A DNA stretch of 64,000 bases. Origin: Beroe forskalii. Taxonomy: Eukaryota; Ctenophora; Nuda; Beroida; Beroidae. Of the stretch, positions 22,732 through 34,481 are shown in pieces. The DNA is taken from NCBI GenBank assembly GCA_011033025.1, contig WFMF01000344.1, forward strand, positions 124,001 through 188,000. The letters run 5' to 3'. The translations under genes and the position numbers were made by a program. Numbering within the stretch: the first letter of the stretch is position 1; every line of letters starts with the position of its first letter. Below the pieces are notes generated by a model. That model saw only the letters and a program-made list of their open reading frames with translations. It had not been told where the DNA came from and searched no databases.

Positions 22732-24472
22732 GAGATTTCATCCTTGCTGCTCACCATTTTGGTGTAGCCCACCCTCCAGGATATCCATTATATGTAACAG
22801 CAGGTTATATATGGATGAAAATATTTCCTTTTGGCAATCCTGCTTTTAGACTCAACCTGCTTACCAGTTTTATTGGTGGTCTTGCTGCATTTATTGTGTA
22901 TATCACAACTTTCAAGTTAGTGAATTGACACTGCAAAGTTAAAATATCATCTACTGACCTACCTCAATATAGACATCATCTTTGCATCATTTTTCAAACT
23001 ATACATCAGTTTAGTATAATCAAATGATGCCTAATTAAAATCATTATCAGGATTACTAATTTCATACCAAGTGCCATATTTGCAAGTGGTGTTTTTGGGT
23101 TTTCACATCTTATATGGTTTCACTCTGTGGGTGCAGAGATATTTTCCCTCAATAATGCATTTTGTGGGCTCCTCTTATATTGGACAGTCAGGTTCCAGCA
23201 TGCAACTGGTCACAACAGAGTCAAGGTATCATGTTTCTTAAACTATTTTGACTTTTTGATTGCTTAAAGGTCAATTCTTTAGACTTTTTTCAACACAATG
23301 TGATGAATCATAAATTCATAAGGTTTCCAGCTGTTGATTTCAAGTATTTCCTTCACACTTATGTTGATGAAAACAACGCTTTTCAGGTGGCAATGGAGGC
23401 TAGTTTTCTTTCGGGATTAAGTATGTCAAATCAACATACTAGTTCCCTCTTTATCGCAGTTATTGGTGCTTGGATGTTCTTATCCCTACTCAGAGATAAG
23501 GTGCTTTAAAAGTGGCTCTTGCACATATTGTTATCAGTTAACTTTGTTAACAATATGCATAGCTTACATTGCTTACATTCATCAAATATTTGTGAGTAAA
23601 AGTGGACGTTCCAACTGCAGTTTAGTGTGTGTAGTGAAAGTTAGCAGGGTGTAAAGACATATATAAATAACATGTCTGTACACCGCATAAACTTATGCCG
23701 CACACACAAAACTGTCGTTCAAACTGCCACCATAACGCTCAGTATCGAATCTTCATGCCTCCATCTCCCCCACTAGGAGCTTACAATGAAAGAGTTTATA
23801 CTGACAGGAGTAGCGTTCCTGACTGGACTGATACCCTACATTCAGATGCCCCTCAGTGCTTTCACTGCAAATGCCCCAAGCACATGGGGAGACCAAAGAA
23901 CGTTGAATGGTTAGCTGTTATATGCTGTTATATGTTTCCGTGATAAGATCGCATAAGAGTGACTGTTTCATTTTTTCACTTAGTTTCATAGTGATCCTGA
24001 AAACAATGCATTCTTCTTACATGAAAAATTGGTGATAAAGAATTACAGTACCTATTTTATATTTCCCGTGCTCTTTTTTCTCTCTTTGTTTTCTTTATCG
24101 GTATTTCCACCCAGGAATCTTTTACGCACGTTTCCCGTCAAGAGTATGGGACATTTAGACTCACAGCAAGTGACCAGCCCAGTGATCTCGTGGGGAATCT
24201 GAAGTTAGTTTTATATCCGTGTATTATTGTTTTAGTGTAACTGTACTTAATTTGATCATCCTCGCAAGGAATTTTAGTCGAGATTGATCGAATCTTTCAA
24301 TTAATGTAACCTTACTTCTCGAAGTTTATGCTTGATTCATGAACCAAACACTAAAGAGATAACTTCTCTCAGGACGTACACAGAAGATCTGATCCATGAA
24401 CTAGGTACTCCAACTCTAGCTCTGTGCATCCTGTGTGTCCTAGTGGCGTGGTATTTCCCTAAAATCCGAGAG
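22732..24472 (+). CDS. TMEM260: TMEM260-type protein O-mannosyltransferase (DUF2723), partial
   Basis: Six exons: 22732-22915, 23051-23225, 23387-23500, 23777-23909, about 24115-24204, 24373-24472. The first begins (G)GDFILAAHHFGVAHPPGYP, the most conserved block of DUF2723 proteins; then FSHLIWFHSVGAEIFSLNN, SGLSMSNQHTSSL, TGLIPYIQMPLSA...TWGD and HVSRQEYGTFRL follow in the family's order. Several hydrophobic segments fit a multipass ER membrane enzyme; TMEM260 O-mannosylates IPT domains of plexins and MET-type receptors. The N-terminal exon and the C-terminal half are not visible. The junction between exons 4 and 5 is off by one base with the only GT and AG sites present, which may be an assembly indel or a real frameshift. 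After the last exon (donor GTGAGT at 24473) comes a satellite array. Confidence 0.88.
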
Positions 24473-24552
24473 GTGAGTGGATTAAACGTTTTCACTTCTC
24501 AACTTTCATAAAAGTGTTTCCAAGTCATAGTGTAGCCGGCGTAGGAGTAATT

Positions 24553-27500
24553 TTTAAAAACCCACTGGCTGCCATTGACAGTACCTATCCATCATGGTTG
24601 TAACAAAACAGTGATCCATGACGGTCTTCATTTCTGAGACACCCAAGATCCGAAATCGAAAAGCTTTGGCCGATTGAGCTGAAAATTTGCACGCCATCCA
24701 TGGACGACCTAAGAAAGACATACCATACTTCAGAATCCCGAAATCAGCCATTTTCTGTCTCTTATGGGGGGTTAAAATCGCGTTTTTGGGCTTAAAAACT
24801 GCCTTTTTTCGCCCCTTATTGGGCGTAGATGTCTCATGGGTGGTCGAATAGAAGTGAATCTGGTCATAAATTATGCGCCTGAAACCTCTGAACCAATGAT
24901 ATTCGCCAGTTTTCTTTTGTTTTCCTGTAAAATCCAAAAAAACCTATTTTTACCTCTCAAAACAGTGATCCAGGACGTTCTTCATTTCTGAGGCACCCAG
25001 GATCCGAAATCGAAAAGCTTTGGCCGATTGAGCTGAAAATTTGCACGCCATCCATGGACGACCTAAGAAAGACATACCATACTTCAGAATCCCGAAATCA
25101 GCCATTTTCTGTCTGTTATGGGGGTTAAAATCGCGTTTTGGGCTTAAAACTGCCTTTTTCGCCCCTTATTGGGCGTAGATTTCTCATGGGTGGTCAAATA
25201 GAAGTGTATCTGGTCAAAAATTATGCGCCTGAAACCACTGAACCAATGATATTTACCAGTTTTCCTTTGTTTTCCTGTAAAATCCAAAAACCCTATTTTA
25301 CCTCTCAAAACAGTGATCCAGGACGTTCTTCATTTCTGAGGCACCCAAGATCCGAAATCGAAAAGCTTTTGGCCGATTGAGCTGAAAATTTGCACGCCAT
25401 CCATGGACGACCTAAGAAAGACATACCATACTTCAGAATCCCGAAATCAGCCATTTTCTGTCTGTTATTGGGGGTTAAAATCGCGTTTTTCGGCTTAAAA
25501 ACTGCCTTTTTCGCCCCTTATTGGGCGTAGATGTCTCATGGGTGGTCAAATAGAAGTGTATCTGGTCATAAATTATTCGCCTGAAACCACTGATCCAATG
25601 ATATTCGCCAGTTTTCCTTTGTTTTCCTGTAAAATCCAAAAAAACCTATTTGTACCTCTCAAAACAGTGATCCAGGACGTTCTTCATTTCTGAGGCACCC
25701 AAGATCCGAAATCGAAAAGCTTTGGCCGATTGAGCTGAAAATTTGCACGCCATCCATGGACGACCTAAGAAAGACATACCATACTTCAGAATCCCGAAAT
25801 CAGCCATTTTCTGTCTGTTATGGGGGGTTAAAATCGCGTTTTTAGGCTTGAAAACTGCCTTTTTTCGCCCCTTATTGGGCGTAGATGTCTCATGGGTGGT
25901 CAAATAGAAGTGTATCTGCTCATAAATTATGCGCCTGAAACCACTGAACCAATTATATTCGCCAGTTTTCCTTTGTTTTCCTGTAAAATCCAAAAAAACC
26001 CTATTTGTACCTCTCAAAACAGTGATCCAGGACGTTCTTCATTTCTGAGGCACCCAAGATCCGAAATCGAAAAGCTTTGGCCGATAGAGCTGAAAATTTG
26101 CACGCCATCCATGGACGACCTAAGAAAGACATACCATACTTCCGAATCCCAAAATCAGCCATTTTCTGTCTGTTATGGGGGGTTAAAATCGCGTTTTTCG
26201 GCTTAAAAACTGCCTTTTTTCGCCCATTATTGGGCGTAGATGTCTCATGGGTGGTCAAATAGAAGTGTATCTGGTCATAAATTATGCGCCTGAAACCACT
26301 GAACCAATGATATTTGCCAGTTTTCCTTTGTTTTCCTGTAAAATCCAAAAAACCCTATTTGTACGTCTCAAAACAGTGATCCAGGACAATCTTCATTTCT
26401 GAGGCACCCAAGATCCGAAATCGAAAAGCTTTGGCCGATTGAGCTGAAAATTTGCACGCCATCCATGGACGACCTAAGAAAGACATACCATACTTCAGAA
26501 TCCCGAAATCAGCCATTTTCTGTCTGTTATGGGGGGTTAAAATCGCGTTTTTGGGCTTAAAAAGTGCCTTTTTTCGCCCCTTATTGGGCTTAGATGTCTC
26601 ATGGGTGGTCAAATAGAAGTGTATCTGGTCATAAATAATGCGCCTGAAACCGCTGAACCAATGATATTTGCCAGTTTTCCTTTGTTTTCCTGTAAAATCC
26701 AAAAACCCCTATTTGTACCTCTCAAAACAGTGATCCAGGACGTTCTTCATTTCTGAGGCACCCAAGATCCGAAATCGAAAAGCTTTTGGCCGATTAGAGC
26801 TGAAAATTTGCACGCCATCCATGGACGACCTAAGAAAGACATACCATACTTCCGAATCCCAAAATCAGCCATTTTCTGTCTGTTATGGGGGGTTAAAATC
26901 GCGTTTTCGGCTTAAAAACTGCCTTTTTCGCCCCTTATTGGGCGTAGATGTCTCATGGGTGGTCAAATAGAAGTGTATCTGGTCATAAATTATGCGCCTG
27001 AAACCACTGAACCAATGATATTTGCCAGTTTTCCTTTGTTTTCCTGTAAAATCCAAAAAACCCTATTTGTACCTCTCAAAACAGTGATCCAGGACGTTCT
27101 TCATTTCTGAGGCACCCAAGATCCGAAATCGAAAAGCTTTGGCCAATTGAGCTGAAAATTTGCACGCCATCCATGGACGACCTAAGAAAGACATACCATA
27201 CCTCAGAATCCCGAAATCAGCCATTTTCTGTCTGTTATGGGGGGTAAAAATCGCGTTTTTGGGCTTAAAAACTGCCTTTTTTCGCCCCTTATTGGGCCTA
27301 GATGTCTCATGGGTGGTCAAATAGAAGTGTATCTGGTCATAAATAATGCGCCTGTTACCACTGAACCAATGATATTTGCCAGTTTTCCTTTGTTTTCCTG
27401 TAAAATCCAAAAAACCCTATTTAGCTATTTGTACCTCTCAAAACAGTGATCCAGGACGTTCTTCATTTCTGAGGCACCCAAGATCCGAAATCGAAAAGCT

Positions 27501-28095
27501 TTGGCCGATAGAGCTGAAAATTTGCACGCCATCCATGGACGACCTAAGAAAGACATACCATACTTCCGAATCCCAAAATCAGCCATTTTCTGTCTGTTAT
27601 GGGGGTTAAAATCGCGTTTTCGGCTTAAAAACTGCCTTTTTCGCCCACTATTGGGCGTAGATGTCTCATGGGTGGTCAAATAGAAGTGTATCTGGTCATA
27701 AATTATGCGCCTGAAACCACTGAACCAATGATATTTGCCAGTTTTCCTTTGTTTTCCTGTAAAATCCAAAAAACCCTATTTGTACCTCTCAAAACAGTGA
27801 TCCAGGACGTTCTTCATTTCTGAGGCACCCAAGATCCGAAATCGAAAAGCTTTGGCCAATTGAGGCTGAAAATTTGCACGCCATCCATGGACGACCTAAG
27901 AAAAGACATACCATACTTCAGAATCGAAATCAGCCATTTCTGTCTGTTATGGGGGGGTAAAAATCGCGTTTTTGGGCTTAAAAACTGCCTTTTCGCCCCT
28001 TATTGGGCGTAGATGTCTCATGGGTGGTCAAATAGAAGTGTATCTGGTCATAAATAATGCGCCTGTTACCCACTGACAATGATATTTGCCAGTTT
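24553..28095. repeat. 354-bp satellite array, ten copies
   Basis: AAAACAGTGATCCAGGACG recurs near 24606, 24960, 25309, 25661, 26016, 26371, 26726, 27078, 27440 and 27789, giving a period of about 354 bp. Copies differ mainly by point changes and one-base indels in G and A runs. Many units carry a near-full-length open frame on the minus strand (about 115 codons) and about 104 on the plus strand, partly because 354 is divisible by three. The frame is broken in several units and has no recognisable domain, so it is treated as satellite rather than genes. Confidence 0.93.
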
Positions 28096-28099
28096 TCCT

Positions 28100-30420
28100 G
28101 AAGTTAAAACTTATTTCATTTATATATTCCGTCCAATTTCAGCCAAAATTTTTCATGTGTTGTAAGGCTCCCTAAGTTTTAAAGGTAAAAGGGCCCTTGC
28201 TTTTCTCACAAAGCCTAACAATTAACAAGTGCAAGGCAATTTTTGATTCAGAATCCCTACTGTCCCTTTCTAGGCACTGCAGGCGAGATTTTTGAAGGTT
28301 TAACATCTGAGAGTTGAGACTGTGTGTTAGATCAATTAAGTGCCATAATTTGATCACAATTCTGTTCACAACAACTTGCCGCAGGCAAAAATTTTCAAGG
28401 TTTTGTATGGGATCAATTCAGTAAATTTTCAAGGTATCTTTTGCACATACCTAAATCTTCCTCTAAGATCAATTTGGTAATGCATCATTTGATAAGAATA
28501 ACCCACCACAGGCGAAATTATCGAAAATTTTACATCTGAGACTGTGTGTTGCACCACCATTTGATTTCAATTCACATCAATCCGCCGCAGGCGAAAATTT
28601 TGAAGGTTTCACATTTCTGGGTGTGTCCAAGATTGCAGGTGAAAATTTTCAAGGTTTCACATCCGAATCTGAATTTTGAATGATGCAAGTGACAGAACAC
28701 TCTCTTCTTCCAATTCGATGGGAAAAGGCACTTATGTAAATGCACAAAGTGAGTGCCAAAGTGAGAGGACATTCCCTTCTTCCGAATTGATGGTAAAGGC
28801 TCTTATTCGAGTGACAGCTGGGCTAAAGAACACCCTCACTTCTTCCAAATCGATAGGAAAAGGCCCTCGTGCAAATGATAAAAGTGAGGGCCCATGTGCG
28901 ACCCGACTTTGGAAGGTAAGGGCCAAAGATTGCCGTTTTAGTTCGACTATTTACCGACACAGCTGTGGACCCCATTTTAGCAGTTCGTATCTAATTGACT
29001 GCCGCCCAGATAAATGGTTTGTAAATGCTCCCTGATTTGAACCATCTGTTCCTCAACCCCAGTTCAGCCTTCTATAAGAGTATAAGCTAACATGAAATTC
29101 TAGGCCACGTACCTACCAGGGTTCCGCCGAGTTTATTAAATTTCGCTCTTATCATGTCATTTCTGATCATTTTATCTGATATTTCCTTTTGGATCAACAA
29201 ATAAGAAAAACAAAACAGTTACAACTTTTGAATATCTTGTAGCTCAATCTATAGCTGTATCTACTCTATCTATGGCGATGCAATACCTGAGTTTAATAGT
29301 GTCCATTCAACAAAAGACAAGCTTCCGTGTTGAATTTCGCTTTCATGTGTCATTTCTGATCATTTCATATGATAATTTCTAATGGATTAAGAATTATGGA
29401 AAACAAAACGATTGAAACATTTGGAAGTCTTATAGTTCGATCTATAGACGTATTTACTCAAGGAATTGTTTATAATATGGTGATGCATTGCCTGGATTTG
29501 ATACCCATTCAAAATAAAACTGACTGTCGTGTTGCATTCTGCTCTTATTATGTCATTTTTAATCAATTCATCTGATATGTAGCAAACGATAGGCGAACGA
29601 GCGGATTTTGATCCCTCATTCAGGAAGGATATGATTCATGTAAAACAGTTCCTTTCCATAATTAATATATCAGATCGCCCTGTTGTATCAATTTATTCAT
29701 TCTACTATTTTGCAAACTTTCTCCGTTTAATATATTATGTTCACTTAACTGAAATAACGGATAATTGTTTATGAGCCGCATAATAGAATGAATAATTTTC
29801 TTTATTCTCTTCTTAGCTCAGCTAAAAACTTTTTCTGAAATTCAATTAATTTCGTCGAATCTTCAACGTCATCAGGAAATCTCAAATTTGATTGTATAAA
29901 GTAGTGTTGTAAAGTTATGTTCACTTCGCATCAGTTCTTTCCTAGGTTCAAACAAGGCTTCAATGATATAGTGCGCCCAAACATAGAAAGGGCCTAAGTT
30001 CACATAGGCCCTTTGTGATATTTTTGCTTTATTTGGCAAATCGGTAATCTGCCGAATGCCGATGCACACCTGGGGCACAACCTGGGCACATCTCGGGCAC
30101 ATTTCGGGCACACCTCGGGTACACTTTGGGCACAAGACACACCTGGGTATACAAGGAACGATATAATGAGTACGATATAATGAGAAATGACGTACTCTGT
30201 TATCATCTTTTCTATTTTGAAGGTTTTTATTCTATTCCAACAGCCGTACGGCCAATGCCAGGAATCGAAGGATTCAAGTGTTATCAAGCCAGTGACGGTT
30301 AAGGAAATGTGATCCATACTTTCTTCGCCCGAGACTTCGCTGCAATGGGCAGCTCCTCATTTAACCCTCCCGCACAGTTTCCTGTACGCTCGGCTGAGTG
30401 AACCGTCGGGCTGCATAGGT
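28100..30420. other. Intergenic with decayed short repeats
   Basis: 28256-28680 has degenerate copies of GCCGCAGGCGAAAATTTTGA-type sequence. 28680-28910 has three degenerate units of about 75 bp around CTTCTTCCAATTCGATGG. 29130-29580 has three degenerate units of about 198 bp, each with a TTTCGCTCTTATCATGTCA-like landmark. 30060-30150 has a C-rich 13-bp repeat (GGGCACACCTC-like). No further TMEM260 exon was recognised. Confidence 0.5.
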
Positions 30421-30426
30421 TCAAGA

Positions 30427-30530
30427 TAAATCTCTCACCCTTAGCTCAGTGGCGCTGGCCGGGATTCGAACACAGGATCTTTCGATCCTGTGCTCAAATC
30501 GATACCACTACACCACTGACCCACAGGGAC
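30427..30530 (-). mobile_element. tRNA-like element (pseudogene or SINE head)
   Basis: On the minus strand TGGTGTAGTGGTATCG resembles an A box and GTTCGAATCCC is a strong B box. Between them CACAGGATC-GAAA-GATCCTGTG forms a 9-bp stem with a GAAA loop, longer than a tRNA anticodon arm. The ends also pair (CAGTGGTG with CGCCACTG). It is tRNA-derived or tRNA-like, not a normal tRNA gene. Confidence 0.5.
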
Positions 30531-30877
30531 ACATCTGATAGAATAATAGATTAACTCTGTATCTTTGATAAAATCCGGCCGATCAACGCGCTGTGTGATG
30601 CCTTTAACACGTATTAGTTAACCCACGGCCCACCGAGTTTGAAATCCAGTTTACGGAGCGTTAAATAATATTGTTCCTACACACTATATCGGTATGGATT
30701 TTCCATATTCCACTCGGCTTCGCCTCGAGGAATATTCCCAAAACCACACCTCTGTAGTGTGCAGTAACAACATAGTATTTGGTGCTTAGAAATTAATCGC
30801 ATTCAATTTCAATGTTCATTCTTCTGCCCAGCACCCAGTGGTCCATAATATCCAACCTACTCGAATTTATAAAATAC

Positions 30878-30990
30878 ATAGACATGTGCCTATCGGGTCC
30901 ATTTTGGGATACTGCCCGAGGAATGTATCCGGTTTTTGGCCCGAGCCCTTAGGGCGAGGGTCTAATGGACCCGATCAGGCAAGTGTCTAT
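30878..30990. mobile_element. 113-bp MITE
   Basis: Inverted ends ATAGACATGTGCCTATCGGG (30878) and CCCGATCAGGCAAGTGTCTAT (to 30990, 3' part shown) match over about 25 bp with a few mismatches. The interior is GC-rich (GGCCCGAGCCCTTAGGGCGAGG). It has no coding capacity. Confidence 0.75.
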
Positions 30991-31054
30991 ATATTATAGA
31001 CCCGCGTGAAAACGTCAGAGGGTTCTATATATCTATGCGACTTTGTCATTCGAC

Positions 31055-31162
31055 GGACGTTGCCCGTCTATTTCTTCTGACTGGATGGCTAGAGCGCAAA
31101 TGTGACCGTCCAAATAAATGTGGAACGTTGCGCGCGCGCGTGGGGTAGGGTTACATCCTACG
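31055..31162 (+). repeat. GC-rich family B repeat
   Basis: The run GACGGACGTTGCCCGTC, CTATTTCTTCTG, GAGCGCAAA, GTGGAACGTTGCG and TTACATCCTACG is repeated in the same order on the minus strand at 57957-58070, with partial copies near 4258-4342 and 58436-58470. Confidence 0.7.
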
Positions 31163-31228
31163 ACTAAGTGGTCAATGGTCATTCACCTCATTCCCTCCTT
31201 TTATAAGTAGCGTAGAGAATTAGCATAG

Positions 31229-31306
31229 TTGCCCTAACCAGCGCCCTGTTCCGCGCGCGCGGCGCGCCGTAGGCCGCGCGCGCGCGTAAGCACCTGGTTA
31301 GGTGAA
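31229..31306. mobile_element. Small GC-rich element with CTAACCAGG ends
   Basis: Ends TTGCCCTAACCAG and CTGGTTAGGTGAA are inverted repeats around a CGCGCG-rich core. Related pieces occur at 55939-55975 and 59171-59262. Confidence 0.6.
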
Positions 31307-31497
31307 TAAGCATAGCAGGTTTATTGTTCCGAGGTTATGATCCCTGGATTATTCAAAGTACACTCTTTGAATCATTAATAATTAATCTTTATCTTCATCT
31401 TGTTCATGTAAAAACCAACTGGTATATGACTGCAACATAAAAACCTTAACATTTAACAACCTACACTTACAGTCCCCCTGCGCAGTAATTCTCCGGG

Positions 31498-32430
31498 ATG
31501 GAATCGTCTAATGCTAACGTCGAGGATCATCTCAGGATTTCTTACTACATCTTTGTGATTCTATGCTCCTTCCTAGGAGATACAACAATCTTGGTGGCAT
31601 CGGTAAAATATAATGCCTTCAGTCTGCATAGATCTATATTGACAGTTATACTGCACATAGCAGTGACTGATCTCCTCACCAGCTTTTGCTACACCATAGA
31701 CCTTATTATCAAAGATTTCTCTGGTTGGGAGGAACTATATCTCTTCATGATGAACTTAAGTGTCAATGTTAACATCTTCTTAACAGCAGCCTTAACCACA
31801 ATTAAGCTTCTGATAGTCAAGTATCCATTCCATGCGCGTCTCTGGACTAAGCGTAAAACCCATATGGTATGTGCAACCATTTGGGCAGCATGCCTCCTGT
31901 GCAGGATTATTTGGAAATTATCAGACGACGTTCTTCCGTCAGGAACATCGATACGTAAATCGATAGTGTGGTATGACATTATCATTGGAATGGTCTTGCT
32001 TTTAATAGTCATTGTCACATCGGCAGGGCTGATATTGGAGGCTTGTAAGGTTGTAACACGACGTGGAAGTCGTCTCAAGATGGACGGACTATTGACAGTT
32101 ATAATAACTGCTGCGGTCTTCTGCATTACTTTAATCTTTGCAATATTGACAAACTGTGCTTATTTATTTCTATCAGAATATAATGATTTACTTTTAAAAT
32201 TATATGATGTACACTTATACACTATAAGGATTAACGTGATGGCTAACTTCTTTATCTACAGTCTCACTGTAACAAGCTTCAGGAGATTCCTCCTTGAGCG
32301 AGCTCGCCTTCTCATCAATGCTTGCTGCTGCTCATCTGCACCAGAAGAGAACGTCAGGGATAGATACAGAAGGGATAACATTCAACGAGTGGAGCGATCT
32401 ATTAGAACGAGACAGGACTGTGAAACATAG
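31498..32430 (+). CDS. Single-exon 7TM receptor, class A-like, divergent
   Basis: An uninterrupted 310-codon frame with seven hydrophobic segments: TM1 about 14-36, TM2 49-72, TM3 80-106, TM4 122-139, TM5 158-181, TM6 200-226, TM7 240-263. TM2 has the class A motif LHIAVTDLL with the conserved Asp. Other anchors are changed: TM1 has GD where GN is usual, the DRY position reads IVKYPF, and TM7 has NFFIYS instead of NPxxY. The tail has a Cys cluster (NACCCSS) suited to palmitoylation. The N terminus is about 13 residues with no signal peptide. Single-exon structure is common for class A receptors, often through retroposition. The ligand is unknown, and with these changes the coupling is uncertain. 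The start is the first ATG of the frame, 20 bp downstream of a GC-rich stretch. Confidence 0.8.
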   Translation: MESSNANVEDHLRISYYIFVILCSFLGDTTILVASVKYNAFSLHRSILTVILHIAVTDLLTSFCYTIDLIIKDFSGWEELYLFMMNLSVNVNIFLTAALTTIKLLIVKYPFHARLWTKRKTHMVCATIWAACLLCRIIWKLSDDVLPSGTSIRKSIVWYDIIIGMVLLLIVIVTSAGLILEACKVVTRRGSRLKMDGLLTVIITAAVFCITLIFAILTNCAYLFLSEYNDLLLKLYDVHLYTIRINVMANFFIYSLTVTSFRRFLLERARLLINACCCSSAPEENVRDRYRRDNIQRVERSIRTRQDCET

Positions 32431-32662
32431 TAGTGTGAGATTATTTTACACAAGAATACAGTATACATCGTTATGAGGGACACATTTATCGAGGACAACC
32501 GTAATAATTGTAATTAATACTTAATTGTAATTAATACTTAATTGTAATTAATACTTATTACTTAATAACATTATTAAATGATAGTGCACGCGCCTCGGTT
32601 TTATACGTAAAAACGGCTGAATTGTAAAGAACAATCTGAAAATGACACAGCCGTGCACTATC

Positions 32663-32864
32663 TACCTTAGGAGGTTTATTTGTAAAGGTTGTAATTTGAG
32701 GATTTTTCAGAAAAAGCCTCATTTTTTCACCCACCATGAAATTTCGAAATGACGTCATTATCATATGATAACAAGAGTAATGACTTGTAAAATCCCCATA
32801 TTTTCAACCTGCCAAAATTTGAAACACCGAAATTTTATCCTAAATAATTACACCTCCTAAGGTA
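32663..32864. mobile_element. 202-bp MITE
   Basis: Perfect 13-bp terminal inverted repeats TACCTTAGGAGGT (32663-32675) and ACCTCCTAAGGTA (32852-32864). The AT-rich interior contains ATGACGTCATTATC. A short 18-bp tandem repeat (GTAATTAATACTTAATT) lies just upstream at about 32508-32570. Confidence 0.75.
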
Positions 32865-33545
32865 CTTAATGCACTTGATCTTTGCCCTGCTGGTTTGCCC
32901 GATTTTTGTGTTGGAAGCTGTTCGGTTTAAATTGAGTTTGAGAAAGTTGGGGTGTCGATCTTCCCGTTAAATTGATGAAGCCGAGGTCAATGCTGTCAGT
33001 GTGTGTGTCTCTTTTTTAGTACAATTTTCTTGGGTTAGAATTGGTTAATGAATTAGCCAGAAAGGTTTCCGCATTGTGAATGTGAACGAGATAGAAGTTG
33101 TTTCTATATTGACAAATGTTGGCTTTGTACCTGAAGGATTCAAGGATAATCAAAACATTTTCTTGTGTTTGACATTTAATGCCAACGCAGTACTATTATA
33201 GTCTTTGATCGTGCTGTTAAATGAGTTCCCAATTCATTAATTTAAATTAAATTTGAATTTGATTATTTAGCAAATCTCCAGGCGACCAAAAGTCTATTTT
33301 ATTATTTTGACACATCTGTCATTTTTAGCGATGAAAATTAGGTCCCCCTTAGGAAAGTCGGTGTTCCTCCGTATTTCCGAAAATTAAAACAAGTTTCTTG
33401 GTTTGGAATGTAAATAAAAGAAGCATATTTAAACCATCAAATGTATTTATAAAATCTTTAGACATCACTGGTAAAAGAATAAGTTTATTGTATTATTCAA
33501 TCTACATCATATTCTTAGAAAAAGGTGGCTTATGACAATGGTGGC
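32865..33545. other. Intergenic, nothing recognised
   Basis: AT-rich DNA without a supportable gene or clear repeat. Confidence 0.4.
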
Positions 33546-33680
33546 TCAACCTAGTTTACGCCGCGTAACGCCCTGGTTATACTTATAAGCGGCGTAATTT
33601 CCTTTTTTCGGCGCTTGCTTTTGATTGATTATCAAAAGATCCCGTTAGAACCAAATTACGCGGCGTAAACCGAGTTTTGA
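33546..33680. mobile_element. 135-bp MITE
   Basis: Inverted ends TCAACCTAGTTTACGCCGCG (33546) and CGCGGCGTAAACCGAGTTTTGA (to 33680) share a perfect core GTTTACGCCGCGTAA / TTACGCGGCGTAAAC. The interior is short and non-coding. Confidence 0.75.
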
Positions 33681-34481
33681 CACCACGACGAAAAGAAAGA
33701 TTCACACAATCCCATTCAAGTTAGTTCAATTGCATAATGAATTGATAGAAGTAAAATCAAAGATGCAGTTGAACTTACAGAGAAGTTAACAGTTATGTTT
33801 TAGATCTTTAAAACCCTTGCGATTTAAGTGATTTGACCAATGATGAATGACCATACACTTGCCAAGTCCTAAAAATGATCTAGACTTGCCAGTTGCCATT
33901 GAATTTTTATGGTCATACAATTTCAGAAGGGTACTTCAATGTTCCTTAAAACAAAAGCTGAACTGTAAACGAGTCAAATTTAATAAAAATTAAGGATAAT
34001 AAATTATAAATTCACTCACTACATTAACCCTCAGTAACCTCGCTTTTACAGTATAAATATAACACAAAATAGTACAAAAAGCTCCAGCAACAGTATTCAA
34101 ACCAATATTTCTAAGTGTCACGAGTTCGAGAAATGAAAATCATTCTGAATTTCTGTACGAGTAAAGCGTTAGATCAGTATCACGTACGTACTAACGACTG
34201 TTGAGTGGAAATTTTAGAACCTGTTCTCAAATCTCGCGACGTCTACCATACATTATTACTGATTTTCATATAATTTTCAAATCTTTCAGTTCTTTCCTTA
34301 AAAAGTTACAATTCAGTGACTCGTTCAAGTATTTCCTCGTAGTTTAATGAATAATGACGTGATAAATTGGCAATATTATGAGCTAATTATTCAGCATTAT
34401 TGACACAAATAATGAATGTGATGAATACCAAAGTGTGATAGAAAGTGTTGAAAGCAGAGTGCTTCCCTATCATTTCTATCA
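33681..34481. other. Intergenic, nothing recognised
   Basis: AT-rich DNA without a supportable gene. Confidence 0.4.

Noticed and set aside
24554..27769. Repeated 115-codon frame with MDFTGKQRKTG start as a gene family
   Set aside because: The frame is broken by indels in several units, no domain is recognised, and the unit length alone explains repeated open frames. Kept as a finding only.
28676..29035. A 119-codon frame rich in Ser and Lys
   Set aside because: It coincides with three degenerate 75-bp tandem units and has no recognised domain.
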